Positions 1-5,345 are shown, counted from the stretch's first letter. The stretch is DNA of 5,665 nucleotides from an uncultured Oscillospiraceae bacterium (GCA_934615645.1 CAKTTR010000101.1:1-5665), one strand, 5' to 3'. Numbers and translations: made by a program. Notes: generated by a model from the letters alone, not told the origin.

Positions 1-231
1 GGCCGGGGCCAGGCCCTGCTTGCAGGCCAGGCCGCTGCGGGCATAGATCAGCCCGGCAAATCCTGTGGGGATCTCCAGGGCGATGCCGGTGGGAAGGAAG
101 GCTGTCTGGCCCGGGGCGATGGTCACCGGGGCGTCCAGGCAGGCGTAAAGATCCGCCCCGGCCGCGCTGGCGGAGGCATAGTGCGGCGGCTTTGCGCCGG
201 TGCGCAGGCATTTTACTCGGAGCGTTTGCAT
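1..231 (-). CDS. dut: dUTP diphosphatase (dUTPase), N-terminal part, cut by window edge
   Basis: Hydrolyses dUTP to dUMP and pyrophosphate in the cytoplasm, keeping uracil out of DNA and supplying dUMP for thymidylate synthesis. Seventy-seven residues are visible, about half of the usual ~145-residue trimeric enzyme. Motif I (AGADLYA, residues 24-30) and motif II (ARSGLA, residues 64-69) are both intact, with the typical segments APGQ and LPTGIALEIP between them (residues 39-55). Motifs III-V, including the catalytic tyrosine motif, lie beyond the left edge. The ATG at 231 is chosen because an AGAGGGGG ribosome site (239-246) sits 7 bases upstream and the protein begins as family members do. 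The start lies inside the 3' end of nrdG (19-base overlap), so the two are probably cotranscribed and translationally coupled. The family call is very secure; whether the full gene is intact cannot be seen. Confidence 0.93.
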   Translation of the reverse strand, partial: MQTLRVKCLRTGAKPPHYASASAAGADLYACLDAPVTIAPGQTAFLPTGIALEIPTGFAGLIYARSGLACKQGLAPA

Positions 232-767
232 GTTTTTTCCCCCTCTTTTTCATCGGTCCAAAGTACGACTTGCCCGGCCTGCTCTGTTTTGCGCAGGTCG
301 ATCAGGCGCTGGTTTTCTGAGCCGCGGAAGCGCAGCTGCAGCTTTTTCTTGGCCAGGATAAATTCCCCGTCCACCAGAACATCCACCAGGCCGAGCAGCG
401 CCCGGGTGATGGCGCCGTCGCCGATTTTTCCGGCGGCAAGGTCGTCATAGAGATAGCCGGAAAAGCACCAGATGTTCTTTTCCGGGTAAGCCGCCTTGAC
501 CTGCCGGACCAGATCCAGCAGGACCGGCTGATTCTCCGGCTCCATGGGCTCGCCGCCCAGCAGCGTCAGCCCGGCAATGTAATCCGGCTGCAGGAGCCGC
601 AGAAGCTCGTCCACCGTGTCCTGAGTGAAGGGCTGGCCGTAGGAAAAGTCCCAGGTCTGGGGCTGAAAGCAGCCGGGACAGTGGTGCCGGCAGCCGGAGA
701 CGAACAGCACGACCCGCACCCCCGGGCCATTGGCAATGTCACAATTTTTAATCACAGAATAATACAT
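213..767 (-). CDS. nrdG: Anaerobic ribonucleoside-triphosphate reductase activating protein (radical SAM)
   Basis: A 184-residue radical SAM enzyme that uses a [4Fe-4S] cluster and S-adenosylmethionine to install the glycyl radical on NrdD, the oxygen-sensitive class III ribonucleotide reductase. Seen directly: the CxxxCxxC cluster motif CRHHCPGC (Cys26, Cys30, Cys33), the SAM-binding GGEP motif (71-74), the N-terminal NGPGVRVVLFVSGC segment, and the C-terminal VDVLVDGEF and RGSENQRLIDL segments typical of NrdG. Length fits the family. The ATG at 767 is chosen over the longer frame from 887: TGAGGAA (774-780) lies 6 bases upstream, and the extra 40 residues would cross the promoter at 819-847. 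nrdD is not beside it on either side, although nrdD-nrdG adjacency is common, so the reductase must be encoded elsewhere. dut follows with a 19-base overlap. Confidence 0.95.
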   Translation of the reverse strand: MYYSVIKNCDIANGPGVRVVLFVSGCRHHCPGCFQPQTWDFSYGQPFTQDTVDELLRLLQPDYIAGLTLLGGEPMEPENQPVLLDLVRQVKAAYPEKNIWCFSGYLYDDLAAGKIGDGAITRALLGLVDVLVDGEFILAKKKLQLRFRGSENQRLIDLRKTEQAGQVVLWTDEKEGEKTCKRSE

Positions 768-818
768 GATGCGTTCCTCAATTCCCGCGCGGCAAAAATC
801 GCCCGCTGGTTTTCTGTT

Positions 819-847
819 ATTATACCAGCTTCCGGGAAAAACCACAA
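819..847 (-). promoter_or_regulatory. Sigma-A type promoter of nrdG-dut
   Basis: On the minus strand a TTGTGG -35 box (842-847) and a perfect TATAAT -10 box (819-824) are separated by 17 bases, with an extended TGn just before the -10. The predicted start site is near 812, giving a leader of about 45 bases before nrdG. It is divergent from the promoter at 874-901. No NrdR-box-like sequence was recognised in the intergenic region. Confidence 0.8.
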
Positions 848-872
848 GTAGGGGCCGGGGAATGGAAAATGG

Positions 873-888
873 TTTGCATTTTTGCAAA
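873..888. promoter_or_regulatory. Perfect inverted repeat, candidate operator between divergent promoters
   Basis: TTTGCA-TTTT-TGCAAA is a perfect 6-base dyad with a 4-base centre. It overlaps the -35 box of the plus-strand promoter and is centred about 68 bases upstream of the predicted nrdG start site. This geometry would suit a repressor of the TIGR04255 gene and/or an activator of nrdG. The TTGCA-N4-TGCAA layout matches the 5-4-5 spacing of CRP/FNR-family sites but not the FNR consensus itself. It is AT-rich and could be chance. Confidence 0.4.
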
Positions 889-901
889 AAGCCGTTATAC
901 T
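874..901 (+). promoter_or_regulatory. Probable promoter of the TIGR04255 gene
   Basis: TTGCAT (874-879) and TATACT (896-901) are 16 bases apart; TTTGCA at 873-878 with 17-base spacing is an equivalent reading of the -35. The predicted start site is near 908, giving a short leader of about 25 bases that contains the GAGGTG ribosome site (919-924). The -35 lies inside the inverted repeat at 873-888. Confidence 0.65.
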
Positions 902-932
902 AAAAGAAAACGGAGTGTGAGGTGCGTTTTTT

Positions 933-1718
933 ATGTTTTCTTATGAAGATCGCTGCATTTATCGCCGCAGTCCGCTGATCGAAGTGATCTGCCAGCTGCG
1001 TTTTCCCGCAATTTTGCGCATTGATGCGCAGGCACCGGCCCAGTTTCAGGAGGCTATTCGGGGCGACTACCCGCAATTCTCCCAGCGAATGGAGAATCTG
1101 CCGCCCCGGAAGGAGGGCGGAAAGCTGGTGCCCCAGGGGACGCAGCCGAATTATCAATTCCTGGCCAAGGACAACCACTGGAAGGTGAACCTGACCAAGC
1201 ATTTTATCAGCCTGTCGACGAATCACTATACCCGTTGGGAGGACTTTGCCAAGCGGCTGGATAAGGTCCTGGCGGCGTTTATCCGGCTGTATCAGCCGAC
1301 GTATTTTGAACGGGTGGGCCTGCGGTTTATCAATTCCATCTCCCGCCGTGCGCTGGAGCTGGAGGGGGCCCAGTGGCGCGAGCTGCTGCAGCCGGGATTC
1401 CTGGGCTTGCTTGCTGAGCCGGATATGAAGGAGCAGGGCGTTATGGGCGAGGGGCAGCGGTATGACCTGCCGCTGGCCGGCGGCTGCCGGGCGAAGATCC
1501 AGTCCGCCCCGGCGATGATGCAGCGGAAGGACCTGCGCACACAGCAGGAGCAGAAGGAGGCCGTGTTTATCCTGGACCTGGATATTTATATGAGCGGCCA
1601 GGTCGAAGCGCCCCACGCCGCCGCTGCGCTGCAAACGGCGCACCTGCAGGCGGACAGCATCTTCCGCGGGGCCATCACGCCTGCATTGCACGAGGCCATG
1701 GACCCGATGCAGCCGTAA
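933..1718 (+). CDS. TIGR04255 family protein, function unknown
   Basis: A 261-residue soluble protein with no signal peptide or membrane segment. Recognised as a member of the sporadically distributed TIGR04255 family from its N-terminal RRSPLIEVICQLRF segment (11-24), the central YFERVGLRFINSI block (124-136), the VFILDLDIYM strand (211-220) and the C-terminal FRGAITPALHEAM helix (244-256). The length matches the family. The biochemical role of the family is unknown to me, and no catalytic motif stands out; paired strand and helix patterns suggest a compact alpha/beta fold. The ATG at 933 is supported by GAGGTG 8 bases upstream. The gene forms its own transcription unit, with a promoter at 874-901 and a terminator at 1756-1795, so neighbours give little functional hint beyond sharing a divergent promoter region with nrdG. 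Family call fairly secure; function not assigned. Confidence 0.85.
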   Translation: MFSYEDRCIYRRSPLIEVICQLRFPAILRIDAQAPAQFQEAIRGDYPQFSQRMENLPPRKEGGKLVPQGTQPNYQFLAKDNHWKVNLTKHFISLSTNHYTRWEDFAKRLDKVLAAFIRLYQPTYFERVGLRFINSISRRALELEGAQWRELLQPGFLGLLAEPDMKEQGVMGEGQRYDLPLAGGCRAKIQSAPAMMQRKDLRTQQEQKEAVFILDLDIYMSGQVEAPHAAAALQTAHLQADSIFRGAITPALHEAMDPMQP

Positions 1719-1755
1719 CGCGGGCCGAAGGCAGGCCCTGAATTATGCAGATAAC

Positions 1756-1795
1756 GCAGCGCCGTCGGGCTTTGCCTGGCGGCGCTGCTATTTTT
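1756..1795 (+). terminator. Rho-independent terminator after the TIGR04255 gene
   Basis: A 9-base perfect stem GCAGCGCCG / CGGCGCTGC (1756-1764 with 1780-1788) continues inward through six more pairs, two of them G-T wobbles, to a TTT loop (1771-1773). It is followed by TATTTTT (1789-1795). It lies 37 bases after the stop codon and just before the next promoter, insulating the AbrB operon from readthrough. Confidence 0.93.
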
Positions 1796-1800
1796 CGTGG

Positions 1801-1829
1801 TTGACAGATGGCAGAAAATCAGGTACTAT
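1801..1829 (+). promoter_or_regulatory. Strong sigma-A type promoter of the AbrB-lyase-transporter operon
   Basis: A consensus TTGACA -35 box (1801-1806) and a TACTAT -10 box (1824-1829) are spaced exactly 17 bases apart, right after the upstream terminator. The predicted start near 1836 gives a leader of about 87 bases that contains the dyad at 1850-1866. Confidence 0.85.
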
Positions 1830-1849
1830 TTGTTGGAGAAGTAGGAAAA

Positions 1850-1866
1850 GTGGGAATTTATCCCAC
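1850..1866. promoter_or_regulatory. Inverted repeat in the operon leader, candidate operator or RNA hairpin
   Basis: GTGGGA-ATTTA-TCCCAC is a perfect 6-base dyad with a 5-base centre, located about 14-30 bases downstream of the predicted start site. It could be a DNA operator, with the first-gene AbrB-type protein the obvious autoregulator, or a small hairpin in the 5' leader. It has no following T run, so it is not a terminator. Binding by any protein is inference. Confidence 0.5.
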
Positions 1867-1907
1867 GGGTATTCGTTCTTATCTATATTACTATATTGAA
1901 CTATGAC

Positions 1908-1916
1908 GGGAGGTGA
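1908..1916 (+). promoter_or_regulatory. Strong ribosome binding site that fixes a GTG start
   Basis: GGGAGGTGA is nearly full anti-16S complement and lies 6 bases before the GTG at 1923. The in-frame ATG at 1950 has no comparable site, so the GTG is taken as the true start of the AbrB-type gene. Confidence 0.8.
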
Positions 1917-1922
1917 CGGCCT

Positions 1923-1976
1923 GTGCCGCGGGGAAAGCATCGGTTAGGTATGCCCAAGGGAAAGCATATATTTGGC
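1923..1976 (+). repeat. Degenerate tandem duplication of a 27-base coding unit
   Basis: Two adjacent 27-base units (1923-1949 and 1950-1976) encode MPRGKHRLG and MPKGKHIFG. The GGAAAGCAT core is identical in both, and the flanks have diverged. Six of nine residues match. Each unit begins with a potential start codon (GTG, ATG), which suggests duplication of the original N-terminus. Confidence 0.55.
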
Positions 1977-2180
1977 ACGGCGCGGGTCGGCGATAAGGGC
2001 CAGATCGTCATTCCAAAGCAGGCGCGGGCGCTGTTCGGCATCCAGCCGGGCGATACGCTGCTGCTTTTGGGCGATGAGGAGAGCGGCATCGTCATCACAA
2101 AGCCGGAGGTCGTGAACGATCTGGCGTGCCAGGTCTTGGAGCGGGTCAATCCGGGCCAGCGTTTGGAGGAAGAGGAGTGA
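1923..2180 (+). CDS. AbrB/MazE/SpoVT-type DNA-binding regulator, GTG start
   Basis: An 85-residue protein with one swapped-hairpin AbrB domain covering about residues 16-60: VGDKGQIVIPKQARALFGIQPGDTLLLLGDE is the hallmark, ending in GIVITK (55-60). Such proteins dimerise by interleaving hairpins and bind DNA as transcription factors. The C-terminal 25 residues are a short helical, glutamate-rich tail (LEEEE). The N-terminus carries two copies of a nine-residue unit, MPRGKHRLG and MPKGKHIFG, adding basic residues before the domain. It is first in an operon: its stop codon lies only 5 bases before the lyase ATG, and its 3' end supplies the lyase ribosome site. The likely role is local control of this operon, possibly through the dyad at 1850-1866 (inference). 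An antitoxin role is less likely because no toxin gene follows. Confidence 0.9.
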   Translation: MPRGKHRLGMPKGKHIFGTARVGDKGQIVIPKQARALFGIQPGDTLLLLGDEESGIVITKPEVVNDLACQVLERVNPGQRLEEEE

Positions 2181-2185
2181 GCGCA

Positions 2186-3475
2186 ATGGATCGGGAAATG
2201 GAACTGCAATATGAAAAAATGGGCATCAGCCCGGCGGTATACGCCTACGGCGAGGCGGTGCTGGAGCGGCTGACCGAGCGGTTTGCCGCGGTGGACCGGG
2301 TGGCGGAGCACAACCAGGCCAAGGTCCTGCACGCGATGCAGAAAAACCGGGTCAATGCCACCTGCTTTGCCGCCACGACGGGCTACGGCTATGACGACCT
2401 GGGCCGGGACCGGCTGGAGCAGGTCTATGCCGACTGCTTCCATACGGAGGCGGCCCTGGTGCGGCCCCAGATCACCTGCGGGACCCATGCGCTGACGGTG
2501 GCGCTGTCGGCCAATCTGCTGCCGGGGGATGAGCTGCTCTCCCCGGTGGGCGGCCCGTATGATACGTTGGAGGAGGTCATCGGCATTCGTGAGAGCCCCT
2601 GCTCCTTGAAGGAATACGGCGTCAGCTACCGGCAGGTGGATTTGCTGCCCGACGGAACATTTGACTACCCGGCCATCCGGGCGGCCATCGGCGAGAAGAC
2701 GAAGCTGGTGACCATCCAGCGCTCCAAGGGCTATGCCACCCGGCCGACGTTCAGCGTCGAGCAGATCGGCGAGCTGGTCGCTTTCTGCAAGCGTGTCAAG
2801 CCGGATCTGATCTGCATGGTGGATAACTGCTACGGCGAATTTGTCCAGACGAAGGAGCCCAGCGATTTTGGGGCGGATATGGTCGTCGGCAGTCTCATTA
2901 AGAATCCCGGCGGCGGCCTTGCGCCCATCGGCGGGTATATCTGCGGGACGAAGGCATGCGTCAGCCGCTGCGCCTTCCGGCTCTCGGCCCCGGGCCTTGG
3001 CCAGGAGGTCGGCGCGAATCTGGGCCTGCTGCCGTCTTTGTACCAGGGGCTGTTTTTGGCGCCGACGGTCGTCTCCGGGGCGATCAAGGGCGCGATCTTT
3101 GCCGCCAATATCTATGAGAGCCTGGGCTATCCGGTGATCCCCAACGGGTCGGAGCCCCGCTATGATATCATCCAGGCCGTGACGCTGGGTTCCCGGGAGG
3201 CCATGCTGGCTTTCTGCAAGGGCATCCAGGCCGCCGCGCCGGTGGATAGCTATGTCGACCCTGTGCCGTGGGCCATGCCGGGCTATGAGTCGGAGGTCGT
3301 CATGGCGGCGGGGGCGTTTGTCCAGGGCAGCTCCATCGAGCTCTCGGCCGACGGGCCGATCCGCCCGCCCTACGCCGTCTATTTCCAGGGCGGCCTGACT
3401 TGGTATCATGCCAAAACGGGCATCCTGATGAGTCTGCAGAAGATGGTAGACGCCGGGCTGGTCACCTTAAAATAA
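2186..3475 (+). CDS. Methionine gamma-lyase family protein (PLP enzyme, 'aluminium resistance' family)
   Basis: A 429-residue cytoplasmic PLP-dependent enzyme of the fold-type I group annotated as methionine gamma-lyase family or aluminium resistance protein (Pfam PF06838). Visible features: the N-terminal ATTGYGYDDLGR segment (63-74), CGTHAL (98-103) in the cofactor-binding part, VGGPYDTLEEVIG (121-133), the DNCYGEF motif (213-219) whose Asp213 should contact the pyridine nitrogen, and SLIKNPGGGLAPIGGY (236-251), with Lys239 the expected Schiff-base lysine. The C-terminal domain ends with PIRPPYAVYFQGGLTW (391-406). Full length, no lesion. The ATG at 2186 is chosen because GAGGAG (2172-2177) is 8 bases upstream; GTG at 2177 and ATG at 2126 are worse placed. 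Members are assumed to act on sulfur amino acids by C-S elimination, but substrates are mostly unproven. It is cotranscribed with an AbrB-type regulator and an EamA transporter. Confidence 0.93.
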   Translation: MDREMELQYEKMGISPAVYAYGEAVLERLTERFAAVDRVAEHNQAKVLHAMQKNRVNATCFAATTGYGYDDLGRDRLEQVYADCFHTEAALVRPQITCGTHALTVALSANLLPGDELLSPVGGPYDTLEEVIGIRESPCSLKEYGVSYRQVDLLPDGTFDYPAIRAAIGEKTKLVTIQRSKGYATRPTFSVEQIGELVAFCKRVKPDLICMVDNCYGEFVQTKEPSDFGADMVVGSLIKNPGGGLAPIGGYICGTKACVSRCAFRLSAPGLGQEVGANLGLLPSLYQGLFLAPTVVSGAIKGAIFAANIYESLGYPVIPNGSEPRYDIIQAVTLGSREAMLAFCKGIQAAAPVDSYVDPVPWAMPGYESEVVMAAGAFVQGSSIELSADGPIRPPYAVYFQGGLTWYHAKTGILMSLQKMVDAGLVTLK

Positions 3476-3507
3476 ACGTAAGAATATACAGAGAGGAAAG
3501 AGAAAAA

Positions 3508-4431
3508 ATGTGGTTTTGGTTGTCTCTGGCCGCGCTGCTGTTTTGGAGCGGGTCGGATCTGTTTTCAAAAATCGGCTGCCGCAGCCAGTCGGACCGGTAC
3601 AGCCATCTGAAGATGGTCATGGCCGTCGGCGTTGTGATGGGGCTGCATGCGGCGTATGAAATTTTCGTCGGCGGAGTGGAGATCAATTTCCAGATCATCC
3701 TGACCTATCTGCCGGTGTCGGCGCTGTACATTCTCTCCATGGCCATGGGGTACCTGGGGCTGCGGTTTATCGAGCTGTCCATCTCCTCGCCTATCTGCAA
3801 TTCCTCCGGCGCGCTAGTGGCGGTGCTGTGCCTGCTGACCGGCGGGCTGGATGCGGAGATCCAGGGGCTGAGCCGGGTGCTGGTTCTGGCGGCGGTGGCC
3901 TTGGTGTGCGTGGGTGTCGTTGGCCTGGGAGTCGTCGAATCCCGGGAGGATGACGCGTTGCGCCATGCCCGGCAGGAAAAGTCCAATTATTTTTATACCA
4001 AATCCTGGGTTGCGATTCTGCTGCCGGTCATTTACTGCCTGCTGGATGCACTGGGCACCTTTGCTGATAGCCGCGTTCTGGAGGTCCTCAATGAGGATTC
4101 TGCCAATGTGGCGTATGAGCTGACATTCCTGTTTGTCGGCATCCTGTGTGCCATCTATGTCCTGGGGATCAAGCGGCAGAAGCTGTTGCCCCGGGAGGAA
4201 GCGCCAAAATATACCGGCGCTGTCTGCGAGACCATCGGTCAGTTTGCGTATATTTACGCCATTGCGGACAGTCGACATGTCATGTTCGCCGCGCCGATCA
4301 TCTCGGCCTATTGCGTCCTGTCCGTCGTGTGGAGCCGGATCTTCCTGAAGGAGCGGCTCTCCTGGAAGCACTATAGCATGATCGCCTGCGTCGTCGTCGG
4401 CATCGTGCTGCTGGGGATCTTTGATATTTAA
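3508..4431 (+). CDS. EamA/DMT-superfamily transporter
   Basis: A 307-residue inner-membrane protein with about ten predicted helices (roughly residues 2-20, 35-54, 60-82, 85-109, 122-143, 166-187, 201-221, 235-253, 256-278 and 287-305), in two five-helix halves split by a charged loop (144-165). This is the layout of the drug/metabolite transporter superfamily, which moves amino acids, sugars, nucleotide precursors or drugs. The second half is the better EamA match: the APIISAYCVLSVVWSRIFLKERLSWKHY stretch (261-289) contains the typical LKERLS motif before the last helix. The ATG at 3508 follows GAGAGGA (3491-3497); longer in-frame starts lie inside the lyase gene. It is 32 bases after the lyase stop with no terminator between them, so it is cotranscribed. 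It could import the lyase substrate or export a product; the substrate is not readable from sequence. Confidence 0.9.
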   Translation: MWFWLSLAALLFWSGSDLFSKIGCRSQSDRYSHLKMVMAVGVVMGLHAAYEIFVGGVEINFQIILTYLPVSALYILSMAMGYLGLRFIELSISSPICNSSGALVAVLCLLTGGLDAEIQGLSRVLVLAAVALVCVGVVGLGVVESREDDALRHARQEKSNYFYTKSWVAILLPVIYCLLDALGTFADSRVLEVLNEDSANVAYELTFLFVGILCAIYVLGIKRQKLLPREEAPKYTGAVCETIGQFAYIYAIADSRHVMFAAPIISAYCVLSVVWSRIFLKERLSWKHYSMIACVVVGIVLLGIFDI

Positions 4432-4458
4432 ATTAAAATTTTCAATCCACGGACCTGT

Positions 4459-4492
4459 AACCCCCCCGCCGGGCAATGCCCGGCGGGGGGTT
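4459..4492. terminator. GC-rich hairpin between convergent genes, probable bidirectional terminator
   Basis: A 13-base perfect stem (CCCCCCGCCGGGC at 4462-4474 pairing with 4478-4490) has an AAT loop, plus AA/TT at the base with one bulged C. It lies 27 bases after the transporter stop and 16 bases after the stop of the minus-strand LysR gene. Neither side has a proper T run (TTGCG on plus, TTACA on minus), so it may end transcription less sharply or act as an RNA 3' stabiliser. Confidence 0.7.
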
Positions 4493-4508
4493 GCGCTCTA
4501 TTCCAAAA

Positions 4509-4787
4509 CTATTCCAACGTCATCGAGGCACGGAGTGCGGCGATGCTGCTTTGCAGCTGCCGGTTTGCTGAGAGCAGCTGGCGAATTTGCGGATAAAGGC
4601 GGCGGCCCTGCGCCGTCAGCCGGACGCCGCGGTGGTCGCGCAGGAGGAGGGGGAAGCCAATCTCCTGCTCCAGGGCATTCATCATATGCGTCAGGCCCGA
4701 TTGGCTGTAGCCCAACTGCTGGGCGGCCTTTGTAAAGCTGCCCAACTCCACCGCCACAACCAGCGCTTCCAATTTCCGCAGATCCAT
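4509..4787 (-). CDS. Short LysR-type regulator: DNA-binding domain only
   Basis: A 92-residue protein that is a clear LysR-type N-terminus. MDLRKLEALVVAVELGSFTKAAQQLGYSQSGLTHMMNALEQEIG (1-44) is the winged helix-turn-helix, RGVRLTAQGRRLYP (54-67) is the wing and start of the linker, and residues 68-90 form the linker helix that normally dimerises. The usual ~200-residue effector-binding domain is absent: a TAG ends the frame at 4509-4511, and the bases beyond encode nothing LysR-like before the hairpin at 4459-4492. The ATG at 4787 is the only plausible start; its ribosome site is weak (AAAGGGG, about 12 bases upstream). It has its own promoter (4826-4854) and lies downstream of the molybdenum hydroxylase 2Fe-2S gene on the same strand. 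It is either a functional stand-alone DNA-binding protein or an old truncated remnant; the intact frame and promoter favour the former modestly. Confidence 0.85.
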   Translation of the reverse strand: MDLRKLEALVVAVELGSFTKAAQQLGYSQSGLTHMMNALEQEIGFPLLLRDHRGVRLTAQGRRLYPQIRQLLSANRQLQSSIAALRASMTLE

Positions 4788-4825
4788 ACCGCCGCACCGC
4801 CCCTTTCCCGCAGATGATGAAATCT

Positions 4826-4854
4826 ATTATACCTGCCAGGGGGGAAAATTACAA
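4826..4854 (-). promoter_or_regulatory. Promoter of the short LysR-type gene
   Basis: On the minus strand TTGTAA (4849-4854) and a perfect TATAAT (4826-4831) are 17 bases apart. The -35 starts 5 bases after the stop of the 2Fe-2S gene. The predicted start site is near 4819, giving a leader of about 32 bases. No terminator separates the two genes, so readthrough from the hydroxylase operon is also likely. Confidence 0.8.
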
Positions 4855-4859
4855 GGCAA

Positions 4860-5345
4860 TTATCCTTCAGCAGCGCCGTGGTCGAGACGCGCGGCGGCGT
4901 CTTGGATGGCTTCGACGAGCTGTTCGTAGCCGGTGCAGCGGCAGAGGTTGCCGGAGATGGCGGTGCGGATCTCCAGCTCTGTCGGGTGGGGATTGCGGTC
5001 CAGCAGGGCCTTGGCGCTCAGGATAAAGCCCGGCGTGCAGAAGCCGCATTGCAGTGCGTGGTGATCGACGACCGCCTGCTGCAGCGGGTGCAGGACGCCA
5101 CCCTTGGCCAGCCCCTCGATCGTCGTCATTCGCTTGCCCGCGACGGACAGGGCCAGTACCAGGCAGGCATTGACCGCCTCGCCGTCCACGATGACAGTGC
5201 AAGCGCCGCACTCGCCGACGCCGCAGCCCTCTTTCGTCCCCGTCAGGTAACAGATATCCCGCAGGACATCCAGAAGCCGCAGGTTTTCCTCTACCTGGAC
5301 GCAGGTGGGTTCGTCATTTAAGATAAATTGCAATTCTTTTTTCAT
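4860..5345 (-). CDS. Molybdenum hydroxylase 2Fe-2S subunit (xanthine dehydrogenase small-subunit type)
   Basis: A 161-residue electron-transfer subunit of a xanthine dehydrogenase / CO dehydrogenase-type molybdenum hydroxylase, passing electrons from the molybdenum site to FAD in a cytoplasmic complex. The N-terminal plant-ferredoxin domain holds the first [2Fe-2S] site at Cys41, Cys46, Cys49 and Cys61 ([12 protein letters not shown], then NACL). The all-helical C-terminal domain holds the second at Cys100, Cys103 (QCGFCTPG), Cys135 and Cys137 (GNLCRCTGY). All eight ligands are present and the length is typical. The ATG at 5345 overlaps the FAD-subunit stop as ATGA, and GGGAGA (5353-5358) lies 7 bases upstream; the ATG at 5360 would extend it by five untypical residues. 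The substrate (purine, nicotinate, aromatic or other) cannot be told from this subunit. Confidence 0.93.
   Translation of the reverse strand: MKKELQFILNDEPTCVQVEENLRLLDVLRDICYLTGTKEGCGVGECGACTVIVDGEAVNACLVLALSVAGKRMTTIEGLAKGGVLHPLQQAVVDHHALQCGFCTPGFILSAKALLDRNPHPTELEIRTAISGNLCRCTGYEQLVEAIQDAAARLDHGAAEG

Noticed and set aside
768..887. N-terminal extension of nrdG to an ATG at 887
   Set aside because: The extra 40 residues do not resemble NrdG, they would run through the -10/-35 boxes at 819-847, and the ATG at 767 has a well-placed ribosome site.
900..1691. 263-residue open frame on the minus strand opposite the TIGR04255 gene
   Set aside because: It lies antisense to a recognisable family member and its translation is leucine/glutamine/arginine-rich without motifs, as expected of a shadow frame.
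1722..1738. Small GGGCC-N7-GGCCC hairpin just after the TIGR04255 gene
   Set aside because: Only 5 base pairs with a 7-base loop and no T tract; the strong terminator 20 bases downstream explains termination.
1830..1922. Riboswitch or T-box in the leader of the AbrB operon
   Set aside because: The leader is only about 87 bases and shows one simple hairpin with no second competing structure, terminator stem or recognisable conserved core.
1923..2180. AbrB-type protein as antitoxin of a toxin-antitoxin pair
   Set aside because: The next gene is a full-length PLP enzyme, not a small RNase or PIN-type toxin, and the domain resembles operon-linked regulators.
1901..3409. Long 502-residue open frame on the minus strand opposite the AbrB and lyase genes
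   Set aside because: It is antisense to two clearly homologous coding genes, has low-complexity R/A/G/D-rich composition, no ribosome site and no recognisable domain. It is a GC-rich shadow frame.
3400..3507. Extension of the transporter to an ATG at 3400
   Set aside because: It would overlap the lyase gene by 76 bases and add a charged, non-membrane leader; the ATG at 3508 has a proper ribosome site and starts directly with the first helix.
4432..4508. Frameshifted remainder of the LysR effector domain
   Set aside because: Reading past the TAG on the minus strand gives FWNRAQPPAGHCP and then the hairpin, with no similarity to a LysR effector domain, so a simple point-mutation pseudogene is not supported.
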